Assembly: GCA_949317995.1 (NCBI GenBank)
Contig: OX439041.1
Span: forward strand, 15,159,501 to 15,223,500
DNA length: 64,000 bases
Origin: Acholoe squamosa
Lineage: Eukaryota > Annelida > Polychaeta > Phyllodocida > Polynoidae
Direction of reading: 5' to 3'
Below the pieces are notes generated by a model. The model worked only from the letters and a program-made list of their open reading frames with translations, was not told where the DNA came from and ran no database searches. Shown here in pieces: positions 11,349 through 23,306 of this stretch. The translations under genes and the position numbers were made by a program. Position 1 is the first letter of the stretch. Every line of letters begins with the position of its first letter.

Positions 11349-11560
11349 TTAAAATTCCAGGGATTACCCAGCGTGGTGTTACCTGTACAGGTGAATACGA
11401 GCCAATTGACGGTTAGCTTGAACCCGCCCCCTTTTATACCAGTGGAGTTGTTGACCATGACGTCACACTATGACATCATTGGTATCCTTACGAGCTGAAA
11501 GTAGTCCCTAACCGTCCGCAGCTAATTATATAAATATACACGAGTGTATATAGTTCCATA
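11349..11560 (-). repeat. Split direct repeat A1 (5' end of copy B)
   Basis: 212 bp, the 5' terminal repeat and untranslated leader of the element in minus orientation. A third copy at 14013-14224 is due to the tandem duplication. It contains TGACGTCA-like palindromes (GACGTCAC, GACATCAT) and ends at GTTCCATA next to (TA)n. Confidence 0.9.
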
Positions 11561-13104
11561 TATATATATATATATATATGGGTCATTCCAAGATTCACTG
11601 CACATGTGGTTCCTTGGGCATATAATAGCAAGGGAAACACATCTACACCACCAATAATATTTTTATTCCTTAGTGGGGGGTCATAGCTAAGATTTCCATA
11701 TGGTTTGGATGAGTCTTGGGGCATAATTTATTTTTTATATGCGTTTAATTATGAATTTTCAAGAGTGGAACGTTACTGATAGAGTCCATCTAACCTGGTT
11801 AGGGAATATCACCATTCTTCTTATTATATGCAATCAAGAGGTACCCTGGCAGGGGTCTTCCATGAAAAAAAATTCTTTATGTACTCCAGGAATTACCCAT
11901 GCCATGTGCATATAAGTGATTTTCAATGCACACCGTGATCAGTAACGTTATAGGGACATTACTGATGGTTACAGTTATTACTGGATGGTCAAAGTTATAT
12001 TTTCATAGTATCATCCTACCACCTTGTATAGTGTTTGTAGCATTTCTTCTCAGTTGTAGACGTGTCTGGCTTATAAGAAAAGAGTACTTGGTGTATAGAA
12101 AGATACATTTTAGCACCACATATGAATAGGGAACGTTACTGATGGCTACAAGCATTTTTGAGATGATTAGAGTTCTACTTTTATAGTGCCAACCTGTTAT
12201 CTTGTATGGTGTTTCTATCATTTGTATTCAACTGTAGACATGTTTGGCTTATGAGAAAAGACTATTTGGTGTATGGAAAGATATATTTTAGCACCATATG
12301 GGATGTGTGAGTAGTGACAAATGTACAAAAAGTTGTGATTTTTAATTTTCATAGTGATATTAGACACCAAAGATGGGCTTTATGCATGTTTAAATGACTC
12401 TAGATATGCAGTACAAACTTTTTTATCATTGTTTATGTGATGCCAATGGAATATGATGATGTATAGATGAGCTGTGGCCATTCTTTGAGAGGTTAATGAA
12501 TAAGGGACCTTACTAATGGTACACGTGATATGGTCTCTACGCAGGTACTGACTATGCAGTACAAGTATTATATATCAGGCTAATTGTAATTATTCTGTAC
12601 AGTAGTTCTACTAGAAACAGTGGACAGTTAATATCTAGTCATTGTATGAAGGATTTTGAATCAGCTAGGCTAAGGTTAAGAAATGGAAGATTGAATTCCC
12701 AATTTTTCAGCCAATGCGTAACTTCCAGAGTTTTTGAGCCTCACTTTAACTTTTTGGTATACGTAAAGTCATACATTGTACCAGTCTGCTACAATATTTG
12801 GTGTTTCTAGGTGTCTTATTAGTGTCCCCTTTTTTTAGAAGGTTTTAGGGCATCTGTGATAAAAACTGACATCTTAGGAAATGGATCCTTGAATAAACCT
12901 TTTTAATATGCCAAGATATAGGGCTATCAATAAAATGTAATATTATTAAGAAATGTTGAGTTTTTCAATTCATGATCCAGGCCCCATATGCAGGATTTCA
13001 ATGGTTTCACAAATGCACAATTTCCGATAGAAATGGCCAATGCACAATTTCCGATAGAAATGGCCCATATTTGGATGGTAAAATGAACATTTTTCATGAG
13101 AAAA
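11561..13104. other. Unique flank of copy B: TA tract and internal imperfect repeats, no gene
   Basis: Begins with (TA)n at 11561-11580. Two imperfect direct repeats of about 170 bp are visible (about 12024-12130 and 12200-12310), each with GTAGACRTGTYTGGCTTA and a segment ending in TTTTAGCACCA. A smaller tandem pair CACAATTTCCGATAGAAATG lies near 13016-13063. No convincing ORF. The same sequence recurs in unit 2. Confidence 0.6.
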
Positions 13105-13974
13105 TCAACCTATATGCCTGTTCCTAGTTGCCATGGCATCATATGATAAGTGCCTCAGAATGTCAGAGTTGTCTATAATCCCAAAGGCCTCTATCCCATC
13201 CTTATTTGCCCTGGTCCTAACTGATTTGTCGTATGCCAATAGGGCTGCTACCGTATACATTCTCGTACCAGCCTTTTCAACCAGAACTTGGAGATGTTTT
13301 AACATGCCTTCTACATCACTGTTGTCCTTGTAATAATCTAAGATAAAACTCAAGTTGACTAGCATCAATTTCTCAACGGTATCGATCTTATCTCGTTTTT
13401 TTACATACATTTCGTGGTCAAACTCACCATATTTAGTATTGGTGTGAAGCTTGGATGTAGTAGAATCTACTGACGACCCTCCTGAAGACGACCGAGGTCT
13501 GTGACGAGTGGAAAAGGATGATTTAGATCTCCGGCGACGACCACGATGCCTGACTTCGTCCCATTTCGAACCGTCGCTAAGGACGCTGGGGGACCGCTGC
13601 CTGGTTACGCGGCTGCGCTCTCGGTGAGATGACGTCACTGGTCGTTGACAAACATTCGCACGTGTATGCTGCCACGCCCCCTCCATGGATTTCGTCTCGT
13701 CTTTCTTGTCCTTCCCAGCCACTAGCTCCTGCAGCAAGCCTTTGATACTGCACAACTCGTCCTCCAACGACTCCAGTCTCTCCGTCTGGTCAATGAGCTG
13801 TTCTCCTTCCAAACCCTTAGTGTGGTTGGGTGAGATGGACCTCCGATCCACCCCAGAAGATTCGAGCTCACTCGCAAATCCTGAATTGACCGATTCCACC
13901 GTTTTCTTAGCCGATTTGGCCGATTTTTTAGAGGCCATAGCCGCTTTGGCAACTCTAGTTGATTTCCTCCCCAT
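13105..13974 (-). pseudogene. Truncated gag copy created by the tandem duplication
   Basis: From ATG 13974 the frame repeats the first roughly 280 residues of the copy-B gag. It then runs through the duplication join at 13136/13137 and ends after about ten unrelated residues. The C3H and CCHC zinc modules are lost, so the product could not package RNA in the normal way. Upstream it keeps a complete A-type leader (14013-14224). It could be transcribed if that repeat carries the promoter; whether it acts as a dominant fragment is unknown. Confidence 0.85.
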
Positions 13975-15800
13975 CTTGATTTGAAAAATCAAATTTCAAT
14001 CAAGAAAAACCGTTAAAATTCCTGGGAACACCCAGCGTGGTGTTACCTGTACAGGTGAATACGAGCCAATTGACGGTAAGCTTGAACCCGCCCCCTTTTA
14101 TACCAGTGGAGTTGTTGACCATGACGTCACACTATGACATCATTGGTATCCTTACGAGCTGAAAGTAGTCCCTAACCGTCCGCAGCTAATTATATAAATA
14201 TACACGAGTGTATATAGTTCCATATATATATATATATATATATGGGTCATTCCAAGATTCACTGCACATGTGGTTCCTTGGGCATATAATAGCAAGGGAA
14301 ACACTTCTACACCACCAATAATATTTTTATTCCTTAGTGGGGGGTCATAGCTAAGATTTCCATATGGTTTGGATGAGTCTTGGGGCATAATTTATTTTTT
14401 ATATGCGTTTAATTATGAATTTTCAAGAGTGGAACGTTACTGATAGAGTCCATCTAACCTGGTTAGGGAATATCACCAGTCTTCTTATTATATGCAATCA
14501 AGAGGTACCCTGGCAGGGGTCTTCCATGAAAAAAAATTCTTTATGTACTCCAGGAATTACCCATGCCATGTGCATATAAGTGATTTTCAATGCACACCGT
14601 GATCAGTAACGTTATAGGGACATTACTGATGGTTACAGTTATTACTGGATGGTCAAAGTTATATTTTCATAGTATCATCCTACCACCTTGTATAGTGTTT
14701 GTAGCATTTCTTCTCAGTTGTAGACGTGTCTGGCTTATAAGAAAAGAGTACTTGGTGTATAGAAAGATACATTTTAGCACCACATATGAATAGGGAACGT
14801 TACTGATGGCTACAAGCATTTTTGAGATGATTAGAGTTCTACTTTTATAGTGCCAACCTGTTATCTTGTATGGTGTTTCTATCATTTGTATTCAACTGTA
14901 GACATGTTTGGCTTATGAGAAAAGACTATTTGGTGTATGGAAAGATATATTTTAGCACCATATGGGATGTGCGAGTAGTGACAAATGTACAAAAAGTTGT
15001 GATTTTTAATTTTCATAGTGATATTAGACACCAAAGATGGGCTTTATGCATGTTTAAATGACTCTAGATATGCAGTACAAACTTTTTTATCATTGTTTAT
15101 GTGATGCCAATGGAATATGATGATGTATAGATGAGCTGTGGCCATTCTTTGAGAGGTTAATGAATAAGGGACCTTACTAATGGTACACGTGATATGGCCT
15201 CTACGCAGGTACTGACTATGCAGTACAAGTATTATATATCAGGCTAATTGTAATTATTCTGTACAGTAGTTCTACTAGAAACAGTGGACAGTTAATATCT
15301 AGTCATTGTATGAAGGATTTTGAATCAGCTAGGCTAAGGTTAAGAAATGGAAGATTGAATTCCCAATTTTTCAGCCAATGCGTAACTTCCAGAGTTTTTG
15401 AGCCTCACTTTAACTTTTTGGTATACGTAAAGTCATACATTGTACCAGTCTGCTACAATATTTGGTGTTTCTAGGTGTCTTATTAGTGTCCCCTTTTTTT
15501 AGAAGGTTTTAGGGCATCTGTGATAAAAACTGACATCTTAGGAAATGGATCCTTGAATAAACCTTTTTAATATGCCAAGATATAGGGCTATCAATAAAAT
15601 GTAATATTATTAAGAAATGTTGAGTTTTTTAATTCATGATCCAGGCCCCATATGCAGGATTTCAATGGTTTCACAAATGCACAATTTCCGATAGAAATGG
15701 CCAATGCACAATTTCCGATAGAAATGGCCCATATTTGGATGGTAAAATGAACATTTTTCATGAGAAAATCAACCTATATGCCTGTTCCTAGTTGCCATGG
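13137..15800. repeat. 2664-bp tandem duplication, unit 2
   Basis: Second copy of 10473-13136. Example differences: AAGTCTGTG/AGGTCTGTG in gag, GGCCGG/GGCCGA in gag, CCAGGGATT/CCTGGGAAC in the A repeat, GATGTGTGAG/GATGTGCGAG in the flank. The flank continues as single-copy sequence after 15800. Confidence 0.95.
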
Positions 15801-16156
15801 CAACCATTCCAATGATCAAAATTTGGGGATTTTTATGCCAATTCTTTGGGATACTCACCAAAGACCCACAACAGAAATGGAAAATTCCTTCCAGATCAAA
15901 ATCTATGATAAAAATCACCATATCGTTATGTATTTTTCATGAAAAGGCTGATTTATTATGTTTTTAGACATTGTTACAGTTTATAATGTATTGAGAGCTA
16001 AATCATCGATTTCAGATATGAATAATGATCTACATTCAAGGAGGGGTTCTGACATAACTACTAGGAACATTTAAGCGAATGATGTCTTATTTTAAAGATC
16101 TTGAGATGAACTTTGATAATGAATTTCTCTGCAGAGGGGTGTTTCTGCCTGCCTGG

Positions 16157-16249
<93 letters not shown>

Positions 16250-16503
16250 AATTGTACAGTAGGCGCCCCTGTGGCAGAAATAAGGCGCTCAAAATGATCA
16301 CCTTCTGTCATCTATTGGAAAACATCACCTATCAGGTAAATGACATTTTATTCCAGGACATTCTTCGTAGAACTGATTTGATTCACCAGAAGGCGCAGTT
16401 ACCAGGATTCAGAACTTAATTTGCTGGTGGTCCATATTATACTCGTCTAGCATTATAAGTGATGACCTAAATAGACATAGTGAAGAAATCGACCAAATAC
16501 GAA
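15801..16503. other. Intergenic, with a CA/TA microsatellite
   Basis: No gene seen. The only clear structure is the compound microsatellite at 16158-16246; the long open frames over it on both strands are just translated dinucleotides. Confidence 0.7.
16158..16246. repeat. (CA)n(TA)n compound microsatellite
   Basis: About 15 CA units run directly into about 29 TA units. Confidence 0.98.
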
Positions 16504-17255
16504 CCAGGAGCTTAATTCAAAAGATCCTGGGATCCCAACCCCAGCGATCTTAGTGTAGGCACATATCATAAGACCTGGCTGGTCTACCCTATGTAATGCA
16601 GTGGTTGCAGGCCTGTCCAGAATAGCTAGTCCTGGGATCACTTCACTATTCCATTTCCACCACTAAGATCACTGCAATCTTAGTGAAAGAAATGCATAGT
16701 GGTTTCACCTGAGTACAAGAGCACTTACAGGGAACACTTCTGATTGAAAGAGTGAATAGCCTGCTGCATACATAAAGAGGGGAGGGAGGACATTTGCTGA
16801 GGGTCCTTGAGAGCTCTTAGGGCTACTCATGCGTTAAGTGCACTGTAAGGTAATTCTTCCCTTCTCTCTCTTTGTCCTGGGGGAGGGCACAATGCTTCTT
16901 ATAGGCAAGCATAAATCATACATTCATGGGAACAACTCTTGAATACTGTACGGGGGTCAACTGCACCCTGTGCTCTTTTGTTAGCCCATATGGGGATGGG
17001 GAACGATGGTATAAGCACTCTTGTGAAGAAGAGGGACTCCACAGCTATTCCTTTATTTTGGGACTTTTACCCCTGTGCCTAGTCAGTTCTTCTTGGAATA
17101 GTGTAGGAGGGCTGAGGCTAAGATCGATGCGATCTTAGTGCTGGCTGGGATATGTGAACCCAGTCAACTCTTAAGATCGCTTAATAGGATAAGGGTGATT
17201 TATTCCTAAGATCGCTGGGGTTGTGATCCCAGGATGTTTCGAATTAAGCTCCTGG
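16504..17255. mobile_element. 752-bp non-autonomous element with about 50-bp terminal inverted repeats
   Basis: The left end CCAGGAGCTTAATTCAAAAG continues through CCCCAGCGATCTTA (16504-16553) and is mirrored at 17207-17255 with a few mismatches. Inside are several more copies of the palindromic word TAAGATCG/CGATCTTA (16663-16686, 17119-17139, 17172-17183). No transposase frame; the small ORFs are not convincing. No clear target-site duplication beside CCAGG/CCTGG. It resembles a MITE or foldback relic. Confidence 0.8.
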
Positions 17256-17856
17256 CCTAAAGGAGCTGTCATGATGTACTCTAAATATCAGTATTTCAAA
17301 GTTTTAAAACCTAAGATTCGTATTTTGAAACACGATCCATTAGGGTAAAACGGAGAAAATTCATCTTTAAGGAGTGTTAAGGAGTGCAAGCAGCTGGGAG
17401 TCTCTCAGTGGTAGAAAGAGGTCAGAAGGCATTGTACTGTGAACTCCTCCATATCAGAAATGTTGGATAGATTCTTCCTAGTTTAGTGTATTATTCACTT
17501 CATAATTGGCTTGTCCTATACATGTGGTTATTGAATAAAGGAATGTATGTATTTGGTCGGATAAATCAATTAACACCACAAACAGTATACCCCTTCAAAG
17601 TAAACAGTGATAAAATACAAGTAGATTATAGAGAACAGTAGTGAATGCAGTATCAACATCATATTGTTAATATATTGCAATTGAAATATTAGTTTTGTTT
17701 GGTTCATTGTTACTAAGAGTAATGAATAGTGCCACACTTTGATTCTGTCCCTGCACTCTACCTTAGTCAGCTATGGTGTTTTATCTTGCCATAAGCTGCA
17801 ATACCCTAATGAAAAAAAGAATAGTTGTATGGTGACCAGTGGTAATAAGTCATTGG
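17256..17856. other. Intergenic, nothing recognised
   Basis: AT-rich, without an ORF or repeat that I can name. It would be the 3' flank of the minus-strand receptor-like gene. Confidence 0.6.
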
Positions 17857-18870
17857 TCATTGGGGGCTGGCACAGTCTATGGAGGAACTCTTAGGTATCG
17901 TGGATCGATTTGCTGAAGCAGGGTCATCTTTTGCTGCATCAAGTGATAAACTTTTGTGTGGTACTGCAGAATCTTTCGCCATATTATGGGACAAACTATT
18001 TGGGATGGGTGTTTCTTGTGGCAGACTATTGGGTGAAGCTGCAGTGTTTTCATCCATGCCATTAGTCAGGCTGTTGACTTCTAAATTGACATTTTCTGTC
18101 AGGTCATGGGGCTGACATCTGAATGTTCTCTTCACAACCTTCATAACAACTTCTCTGGAATCTGGCAATATGTTTATCCACCAAAGCACAGTTATAGCAT
18201 GTCCAGCTTCACACAGGATATACCAAAGTGCATCACTAACATGCAATTTTAAGATAACGCCTGCATTGTATGGATGAATGAGAAATAATTGTATTATGTT
18301 CAGCAACACCACTGTAGTCAGTATCCAAATCCTTCGCATCATTGCCATCCTCATGGCACCTACGCGACGCCTTGACTTGATGCAGAGTGACACGCAGTTA
18401 CATAGAAGAGATATGACTATATTTATATTCAAATATTTCAATCTGCATAAAGGCACTGGAGAATAATCCAATATCAATGGCGATCGAAATAATGTGTGGG
18501 CATATCACGATGACCATCATGACCATCATGTGATCCTATCGCTATCAACTTTTGGGTGACATACCCAAATAAAACTGTAGATATTCAAGGCTATCACAGT
18601 TTGTGGCATTGCTATGAAAAAATACTGTGTCATAAAAATCCATGTCTTGCAAAGTATTGCATACTTTATTTCTGCCAAACCAGCCATTGTTGATGTCCAT
18701 TGAATGCTTTGTAAGCACACTTTCATGGTGGTAACAAAAACCACATTCAGAGACAGTAGTGTGGGGCGGCTTAGATGGCAGCGACTGAGAACTATGACAG
18801 CAAGCACGATCAAACATCCAGCCACACTTACTGCAAAACATGTCCAGAATGTTATTAGAAACACCTCCAT
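17857..18870 (-). pseudogene. Degenerate seven-TM (GPCR-like) receptor
   Basis: Two minus-strand pieces in the same frame: 18870-18526 (ATG start, 114 codons) and 18477-17857. The first has three hydrophobic segments (residues about 3-30, 34-56, 71-103), and just after the third a short DSDRIT, at the place of a DRY-type motif. The second has three more (the segment after RLKYLN, the RIWILTTVVLLN segment, and DALWYILCEAGH...), then a Ser/Thr-rich tail of about 85 residues. Between them the frame has three TGA codons. The +1 frame over 18530-18400 instead encodes a hydrophobic stretch that would be TM4. Seven segments and a basic third loop (KSRRRVG) argue for a rhodopsin-like receptor damaged by compensating indels. 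NPxxY is not evident. Assembly indels are an alternative. Ligand unknown. Confidence 0.5.
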
Positions 18871-19120
18871 CCTCCTGCCTGATTAACTTTGTGGCATTCA
18901 GCATTGATATTTGAATGATAGTGTCCAATAAAAAGCCAATATAAGGCCATTAGATGTCATTAGAGACTTTTACAACGTAAAATCCTTGCACTTGCTCCTT
19001 AAGTCTTCCACAGATCCTTTTAGAAGCAGGAGTTCTTCCATAACAGTGCCTACCACCCAAACGTCACATTGTAGCTGCCAAGACGATACCATTTAGTAGA
19101 TCCCAGTAGTCAGCAAACAC

Positions 19121-19568
19121 GGGGTAGCTGGGGAGCCAGCCAGCTCAAATATCGTTATTTACAAAACACCTGGTGTTGAAAGCAGCACAAGATATAAGAG
19201 TTGGATTACAGATATGGGGTGCGTATCTTGATATCTAGGTCAGAACAAGGTCAAAATGAAGGTCAAAATTCACCATACTATTGCAATATGTCCTAATCAA
19301 CTTGGGATACATATATGAATGGGGAATCTACCGTGCACTAAGGACCTCTAGTGTTAATGAGTGGAACAAAGTCCTCTGTCTGTTCTATATTAAATACCAG
19401 ATTGTGAACTTTGACCTTTAATTTGACCTTGTTCCGACCTAGATATCAAGATACGCACCCCATATCTGCAATTAGCACTATCAGATTACCCAGATCCAAC
19501 TGTGATAAATTGTGCTGCTTTCAACACCAGGTAATCGACCTGATCCCAGGCTGGCTCCCCAACTAGGG
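19121..19568. repeat. Foldback (long inverted repeat) element, about 450 bp
   Basis: The left arm (about 19121-19285) and the reverse complement of the right arm (about 19390-19568) share GCTGGGGAGCCAGCC, CCTGGTGTTGAAAGCAGCACAA, GATATGGGGTGCGTATCTTG and the following AAGGTCAAA segment, with moderate divergence elsewhere. The loop is about 100 bp. No coding capacity. Confidence 0.85.
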
Positions 19569-20485
19569 CTATTTGCAGATTGGAAGAAGCTAAGATAAAC
19601 TGACCCATCTGCAATATTTAAATTACACATTATTAAATGCGGCATTTTGTTTATAAATGCATATCTAGTAAGGAGACTCATTGACTGGATCTGGCTATGT
19701 TGCATTTCATGAATCTTATATCTATATGTTGTAGGATCCTTCTCTGGCAAAGTGATCTTTATCTTACTAAGAGACACCTTTTGCCATGTAAAGACCAACA
19801 AAAGAGGTATTAAACTACAAATGGTGGACACCTTCTTTGATGTAATCTGTTAGATTTGTGGTGTGAAGGATTTTGTGGCATGAAGGCTTTTGTGGTGCAA
19901 AGGTCCCGTGTGAGCCTCTATGTAACAAAAAGATCCTATTTTGTGGCCTAAAGGCCACACATGCGTTATCTGATAAATGACTTTATGTAGCAACTCTCTC
20001 CTGAGACTATTATATCTGCTCGGAGAGTGTAAAATTATCTACTGTTGCTATATTCTGCAACATCACTTTGTCTTAATTTTCATGTGTATCATGACTGCAT
20101 GATTTCATGTAAAAAATGCATTTACAATGTGTTAATGTATAATTTGACGCTCATGGCACAGAGAGTTAGTCAATAATAGATTAGAGAATGGTTTCTCTTT
20201 GAGAAAGCCTTAGTGGTAATATAACCTTTGTGTACTAAAAACAGATTTTAAAGCTGTTGAGACCTTGAGAAGATCCTTCAACTCTTGAAGTTCAAGACCT
20301 AATAAAATTTGAGTGGGTTAGGAAGCCATATCATATCTTTTACGGTCTACAGGTAATATCATTTAAATGGGTAAATAACCAATATTAAATGATATTATAA
20401 TTATATCCTAATAGATCTAATAGAATTTGAAGATACGGCAACCATAAGGTGAATGTCTGTACACATGTACTTACTGCAGTGCTAG
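19569..20485. other. Intergenic, nothing recognised
   Basis: A minus-strand frame at 19481-19831 overlaps the foldback arm and has no recognisable features. The rest is AT-rich sequence. Confidence 0.55.
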
Positions 20486-20947
20486 AGGTTACGTGGACGT
20501 AAATGCTGCCCTCTCGTGAGTCATATGGTATTCAGGACTGCACTGAAGGGTGTTCTGACTGCTGATTGGTTTAGAATTAGACAGAAGAAATATTGGTAAA
20601 ATTATGAAAAAAATCACAGGTGTTCCCAAATAGTTAATAAATGGAATAGGAGGTGTGCTTTTATATCATGCCAGGCCTTGGGGATTTTATGAGGCATGCA
20701 AAAGTTAATCTGGCCAATGGAGATTTTTAGGCCCAAAATAGGGTAGAATGGCACTCACTGCACATATCATTCCCTTATTTAAGATTTTCAGGGTTAAGCC
20801 TATCCAACATTCTGTCAGATTGTGTATGAGGGATGAGTTAACCGTGCTATGGTTAAAATTTTTACCAACGAACATTTTAGGCGGCTGTTTTTGTGTGTTA
20901 TGCTATATAGAAACATAGAGGAAATGGATTTAGTTCCACGTGACCTA
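20486..20947. mobile_element. 462-bp MITE-like repeat, copy 1
   Basis: Matches 25528-25989 at constant offset 5042 with only a handful of substitutions. The ends form imperfect terminal inverted repeats: AGGTTACGTGGA at the left and TCCACGTGACCT at the right. No ORF. The target-site duplication is unclear. Confidence 0.85.
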
Positions 20948-21435
20948 TAGGAGGTATGGGCATTTTGCCTTCATATTTCAGATTACATTTTAAAGTCATT
21001 TTTCTGTTACAGCAGGGCTGGTTTTGTAGGAATATGACCAAAATAGCCACATAAATGGTGTATAAATGAGAAAAACCTTAGAAAATGTTGCTTGCGGTAA
21101 TTTCCAAAATATTGCAGTTTCTACAAATTGCCCCGAACACCACTTTTTCTGGACATAACCCACCAACAGAATGAAATTTTCAGCTGAAAATTAACTTTTA
21201 GTCTTATTTCAATCTTTCTAGGGCTTTTTATGCAGAGTTTTTGAAGTTTGAAGTTTCAACACTGTTTATTGGCTTCTCGAAACACTTACACATAAGTTAT
21301 TACAACAAGTCGCCAAGTGGGATAATTGATACAGTAGTTATACACAGGTTCAATTGAGTCATAATTGAAGTTCAGGTAGTTTCCATGAAACTATCATATG
21401 AAATTACACTAGTCAAGACATAAAATTCATATAAA
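20948..21435. other. Spacer, probably including the LINE 3' untranslated tail
   Basis: No gene. The part next to the LINE stop codon (about 21260-21435) is presumably its 3' untranslated region in minus orientation. No poly(A) tail or simple repeat marks a certain end. Confidence 0.45.
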
Positions 21436-23269
21436 TCAGACATTGCCCAAGGTATTTAATACCTCTCCTTTCAAACATGCTTTAAAGTTATTTAGAGTAT
21501 CCTTCTGTTGTATATCACTCGTCAAGGTTTCCCAAAGACGGTTACCTCTATATAGCGGACTAACCCTGTATGATTCATAGACTGGCCTATTCACTTTTAT
21601 CTTCTTCTTATCATGTCCTCTTAATAACCTAGGAGGTACCAGTATATGATCTATATCTTGTGCATATTTATACATCAGGCATGTCAATGACTTTCTTCTC
21701 CTTATGTCTAGGGTGTCCACCTTACACTGCTGTAGTAAATCAGCTACATGCATATCTTGGGCATTTCTTACCTTTAAACAGGCCCTAAGGCAGTGATTTT
21801 GGATTACATCAATATGGTCTACAATGGTCTTGGGTCCACTATCTAGGATATAACTGCAATATTCTAAAGTTGGTACAATCATTTGTTTGTAAATACGCAG
21901 GGAATTTTCTCTATCAACATACTTCACTATATTTCTCAATTGTTTCAGCTTAGTTGTACCCATCATATCTACTTTTTTACAATGTGATTTAAAAGTTAAA
22001 CCACTATCTATTAAGACACCAAGGTATGAAAAACTCTGTACAACAGTTAATTTAGTACCTTGCATAAAGATATCCATAGGGTTAATACGCTGTCTTGTCG
22101 AATGACACCATAATAATTTGGTCTTCCTGACATTAACTGTAAGTATATTTGTCTTACACCATTCACCAATTCTATTGACATCAGACTGTAATAGACTTGA
22201 CATTATCTCAACATCATTTCCATTTACCACCAATGCTACATCATCCGCATACAGGAAATATTGACAGTGTTCAATGATTGACACTATAGAATTTAAATAC
22301 AGGTTAAACATCAATGGACCCAGTACTGTGCCCTGAGCTACTCCACAATCCATAACCTTTGTGTCAGAAGACTTGTTATTAACTCTTGTTGATTGAAGTC
22401 TATTACATAGAAAACTTTCAAACCATTTCAGACACATATCATCACAGTTTATATATTTCAATTTCTTTAACATTATATTTAGATTTACAGTATTAAACAC
22501 CTTTTTTAGGTCCAAAAACAAAATAACTGAATATTCATTCCGATTTCTAGCTTCAAACAAGTATTGAATCAGTCCAAAAGTTGCATCAACAGTAGATTTA
22601 CCAGGAATAAAACCATATTGATTTCCACTTATTATATTATTTTCTGTAATGAAATTCATTAACTGTCGATGTACACATTTCTCAATAAGTTTAGAGAAAA
22701 CATTAGTCATAGTGATCGGTCTCCAATTAGATACATCACTTAGTAACCCATTCTTGGGTAATGGTACCACATAACCTATTTTCAACAAGTCTGGAAATTT
22801 AGCATCAGCAATGGATCTATTTATAAAACTCAGGTTTCATTAAAAGACATTCCTTTACCATATTACAAGGTATATTTGTAATACATGAGTTCTTACTCCC
22901 ATCGATAGATTTTAATATGTCAATACATACATCAATAGTACAGGTTCTCAGTGTCATAATATTCTCACACTGAGGTGCTAGATCAGGATAGGGCTGGATA
23001 GTAAACGCCCTAGCAAGATCACTACCAATATTAATATAAAAATCATTTACATAGTTGGCAAGTTGCCCCATTAATACCACATTACCATCTTTATCCACTA
23101 AGTTCATTGTCGGGGTTGTTGCCTTGCCTTGCCATACCAGCTTTAATATTTTCCAAAATCTTTTTGGGTCCTTTCTATATTTATTAAGTAATTGTAGCAT
23201 AACAGTAAGTTTCTTATATACCAGGTGTTGGTTAATTGCCTTTTTTAGTACCTTTACCCTGTCCAACAA
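21436..23269 (-). pseudogene. LINE reverse transcriptase part
   Basis: Two frame blocks (23269-22817 and 22788-21436). The catalytic region shows FLDLKKVFNTVN (the usual FxDxxKAFD box, with the last D changed to N) and FLYADDVALV with the polymerase YADD. Upstream, VPLPKNG and SNWRPITMTN match the RT 0/1 region. The C-terminal third is the usual LINE thumb/C-terminal segment with PTLEYCSYI. The copy is frameshifted near 22810-22830 and carries no ATG at the start of the RT block, so it is a dead copy. Target-primed reverse transcription would be the family's role. Confidence 0.88.
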
Positions 23270-23306
23270 CTCATTTCTATAACCAGTAATACAGCGTTTT
23301 GCCCTT

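Larger units (their letters stand above)
6701..11560 (-). mobile_element. Nearly intact tyrosine-recombinase retroelement (Ngaro/PAT-like), copy B
   Basis: Read on the minus strand the order is A1 (11560-11349), gag, RT/RNase H, tyrosine recombinase, B1 (7365-7198), A2 (7200-6989), a 120-bp spacer, B2 (6868-6701). This A1 ... B1 A2 B2 arrangement of split direct repeats is the hallmark of the PAT/Ngaro branches of the DIRS order. No methyltransferase domain is seen, as expected outside the DIRS1 branch proper. A1 and A2 differ at about two positions and B1 and B2 at about one, so the insertion is recent. Both ends abut (TA)n, with no target-site duplication. Defects: a one-base frameshift in the recombinase and loss of a catalytic glutamate in RNase H. 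Confidence 0.88.
10473..13136. repeat. 2664-bp tandem duplication, unit 1
   Basis: Identical to 13137-15800 at constant offset 2664, except for about a dozen substitutions that I could spot and no length change. The unit runs from the middle of the copy-B gag, through its 5' half and the A1 repeat, across the (TA)n flank, and on through 1.55 kb of unique flank ending GTTGCCATGG. The join shares only CA with the far side, i.e. microhomology. Confidence 0.95.

Noticed and set aside
16079-16301. ORFs over the microsatellites (also 50754-51079, 51891-52142 and 62336-62542)
   Set aside because: Dinucleotide repeats translate as TH/YI runs and are open by composition.
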